Assembly: GCA_964476505.1 (NCBI GenBank)
Contig: CAYZAW010000010.1
Coordinates: 1 to 48,547 of the forward strand
Source of the DNA: CAYZAW01 sp964476505
GTDB lineage: Bacteria > Bacillota > Clostridia > Christensenellales > CAG-138
Direction: 5' to 3'
DNA length: 48,547 nt
Part shown: one piece after another, positions 47,316 through 48,547 of the stretch
How the letters are laid out: every line of letters starts with the position of its first letter
How positions within the stretch are numbered: position 1 is the first letter of the stretch
Made by a program: the position numbers and the translations under genes
Notes under the pieces: model-generated
The model's database searches: none
Told to the model about the DNA's origin: nothing
The model's input: the letters and a program-made list of their open reading frames with translations, nothing else

Positions 47316-48089
47316 ATGCGTATTGCGCTATGCGGCCTTGGCCGTGCCGGAACGCAAATGATCCAGCTGCTGCTACGCCAGAACACGCACACGCTTGCCT
47401 GCGTGTTCTGCCGCAACGGCAGCCCCAAGGTGGGAAAAACCGTTTCCGAGGTGCTGCGCATCCCGGATGTTGCCTGCCGCATCCATGAGCTGCGGGAGGC
47501 AGAAGCGGTTTTGATGCAGGATCGTCCCGATGTGTTGATCGATTTTTCCAGCAAAAAGGCTACCTTATTTCTTCTGCCCCTATGCGCCAAGCTTGGTGTA
47601 CGCATGGTGGTAGGCACCACCGGCTTTACCGAGCCGGAGCTTGCGCGCCTGAAAAACACCTCGCTTAATACGCCCGGCTTTTCTTTGGTGTACGCGCCCA
47701 ACATCACGCTTGGCGTAAACGTGATGATGATGCTTGCGGAGCAAACCGCAGCTTGCCTTCCGGATTACGACTATGCCGTAACGGAAAAGCATTACCGGCG
47801 TAAGGCAGATGTTTCCGCCACCGCCGAAAAACTTACAACGATGCTTTCTGATAAGCTAAACAAGCCTGTGGCCTTAAATTCCATCCGCGCGGGCGGGTAT
47901 GTAGGCCTACATGAGCTTTTGGTGGTGGGCGAGTTTGAGCGCATCACCATCATACACGAATCCTTTACGCGGCAGGCATTCGCAAACGGCGCTTTGATTG
48001 CTGCGGAGTATTTGGCGGCGCATGATGGCTTTTTTGAAATGCAGGAGATCATGCGGGATCATGTGAATAACACCGGCAAAGCAGAATAG
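47316..48089 (+). CDS. dapB: Dihydrodipicolinate reductase-like protein, divergent active site
   Basis: This 257-residue protein has the DapB layout: Rossmann loop ALCGLGRAGTQM at the N-terminus, DVLIDFSS near residue 70, VVGTTGFTEPEL near 93, APNITLGVNVMM near 128 and SIRAGGYVGLHELLV near 189. DapB reduces dihydrodipicolinate in lysine and diaminopimelate synthesis. The catalytic block normally reads EAHHxxKxDAPSGTA; here it is EKHYRRKADVSATAEKL. The first His and the Lys are kept, but the second His is Tyr and the PSGT substrate loop is lost. It may be a divergent enzyme or have another substrate. The ATG at 47316 is favoured; a TTG one codon earlier is possible. Confidence 0.75.
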   Translation: MRIALCGLGRAGTQMIQLLLRQNTHTLACVFCRNGSPKVGKTVSEVLRIPDVACRIHELREAEAVLMQDRPDVLIDFSSKKATLFLLPLCAKLGVRMVVGTTGFTEPELARLKNTSLNTPGFSLVYAPNITLGVNVMMMLAEQTAACLPDYDYAVTEKHYRRKADVSATAEKLTTMLSDKLNKPVALNSIRAGGYVGLHELLVVGEFERITIIHESFTRQAFANGALIAAEYLAAHDGFFEMQEIMRDHVNNTGKAE

Positions 48090-48267
48090 GGAAGCGAGTA
48101 AGCTATTCTCCCAGTAAAGCAGAATAGGGAAGCGAGTAAGCTATTCTCCCAGTAAAGCAGCAAAGGGAAACGAATAACTTATTCTCCCAGTAAAGCAGAA
48201 TAGGGAAACGAATAACCTATTCTCCCAGTAAAGCAGCCAAGGAAAACGAATAACCTATTCTCCCAGC
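48078..48267 (+). repeat. Five 38-bp tandem repeats starting inside the dapB-like stop
   Basis: Units begin at 48078, 48116, 48154, 48192 and 48230 with no spacers. The first unit starts at the AAA codon four codons before and including the TAG stop of the dapB-like gene (K-A-E-stop). The shared ends are AAAGCAG...CTATTCTCCCAGT. Units 1, 2 and 4 can fold through GAATAG/CTATTC arms; units 3 and 5 have lost the left arm. A further CCTATTCTCCCAG lies at 48510-48522. Confidence 0.95.
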
Positions 48268-48432
48268 CGGTGCGCAAAAGGTCGCGGTGCGTTGCCGCAG
48301 AAGCGGCTGCCTACCGCTCCCATGCTTCCGCGCCTGCGCCTCCCTGCATCGCCCACAGGGCGCGGTCGGCTCCGGCGTGTTGCAAAGCAAGTGTGCAAAG
48401 CCCGCTTTGCACCTTGTTTGGCAAGAGCGAAA

Positions 48433-48518
48433 GAGAATGGGTAGCCGTACAAGAGCACAAAACAAAAAGCACCCTGTTGGGTGCTTTTTGTTTTGGGATC
48501 CGGCGGCTACCTATTCTC
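48433..48518. terminator. Large two-stage hairpin with terminator core
   Basis: An inner perfect 17-bp stem (48458-48474 with 48479-48495, loop TGTT) has T-runs on both strands and is a strong terminator. It sits inside an outer 15-bp stem with one G-T pair (48433-48447 with 48504-48518). The outer right arm contains the repeat word CCTATTCTC. Apart from the tandem repeats and this structure, the last 458 bases hold no gene I can support. Confidence 0.8.
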
Positions 48519-48547
48519 CCAGCTCGTTGCCAAGCAAGTACGTTCGG

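Noticed and set aside
48078..48267. Possible CRISPR array
   Set aside because: The 38-bp units are contiguous with no unique spacers, drift from one another, and no cas gene is nearby. It is a simple tandem repeat.
48217..48465. Two overlapping minus-strand frames of 82 and 67 residues
   Set aside because: They run through the tandem repeat and the terminator stem, have no clear ribosome binding site and look compositionally unlike the real proteins here. I treat the segment as non-coding.
1..48547. tRNA, rRNA, tmRNA, insertion sequences
   Set aside because: I looked in the gaps for cloverleaf-like sequences ending in the GTTCRANYC arm, rRNA fragments and transposase-like frames, and found nothing I could support by reading. 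A covariance search could still reveal small RNAs.

Overview
The window looks like the chromosome of an anaerobic, low-GC-lineage (Firmicutes/Clostridia) gut-type bacterium, with base composition around the mid-50s % GC by eye. Supporting signs are indolepyruvate:ferredoxin oxidoreductase, two-subunit class I fumarase, rubrerythrin, type III glutamine synthetase, DnaD plus a DnaI/DnaC-type loader, the C-type zinc-ribbon form of S18, a YabE-like G5/3D protein, strong AGGAGG ribosome binding sites and frequent TTG/GTG starts. A Christensenellales- or Oscillospirales-like Clostridium is my best guess; that is inference. I found no rRNA, tRNA, insertion sequence or CRISPR array.

Layout. 0.1-5.6 kb: a small membrane protein behind an attenuator-like leader, then minus-strand iorAB, the fumarase pair and rubrerythrin. 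5.7-11.1 kb: a tightly overlapped sugar operon (GH13 alpha-glucosidase, GH36 alpha-galactosidase, GPH symporter). 11.3-13.1 kb: an orphan but intact phage terminase pair on the plus strand. 13.3-17.8 kb: a CotH-kinase/lamin-tail protein, a VTC polyphosphate-polymerase-like protein and a DUF4956 membrane protein. 18-22.7 kb: a zinc membrane peptidase, a lipoprotein, an orphan YqeB, a secreted lethal-factor-like metalloprotease and a small unknown. 22.8-25.8 kb: dnaD, loader, ispE. 25.9-30.5 kb: a Pro/Gln repeat protein and tandem Na/phosphate symporter-PhoU paralogs. 30.7-35.2 kb: jag-yidC-yidD-rnpA-rpmH, divergent from rpsF-ssb-rpsR, an origin-proximal set lacking dnaA. 35.6-48.1 kb: glnN, rarD, murG with a HEAT-methyltransferase, a WG-repeat protein, DegV, TetR, rsmA, a YabE-like protein and a dapB-like gene.

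The most unusual content is between the genes. Several families of structured repeats recur at gene 3' ends. They keep their loops or flanks while the stem bases change and still pair. One module (loop CGACATGYGCG) occurs five times, each time downstream of a stop codon with the same polarity. Another (GCCTCCGGCGG, hairpin, AAAACTTTA) occurs four times, three of them a few bases after a stop codon. A third (GTAGGGG hairpins) occurs four times. A run of small hairpins precedes the cotH-type gene, and five 38-bp tandem repeats begin inside the last codons of the dapB-like gene.

Genes that may work together: the GH13, GH36 and symporter genes take up and split alpha-galactosides and alpha-glucosides. 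The VTC/CotH/DUF4956 set and the two phosphate symporters suggest a phosphate or polyphosphate theme, but they are not adjacent and that link is speculative.
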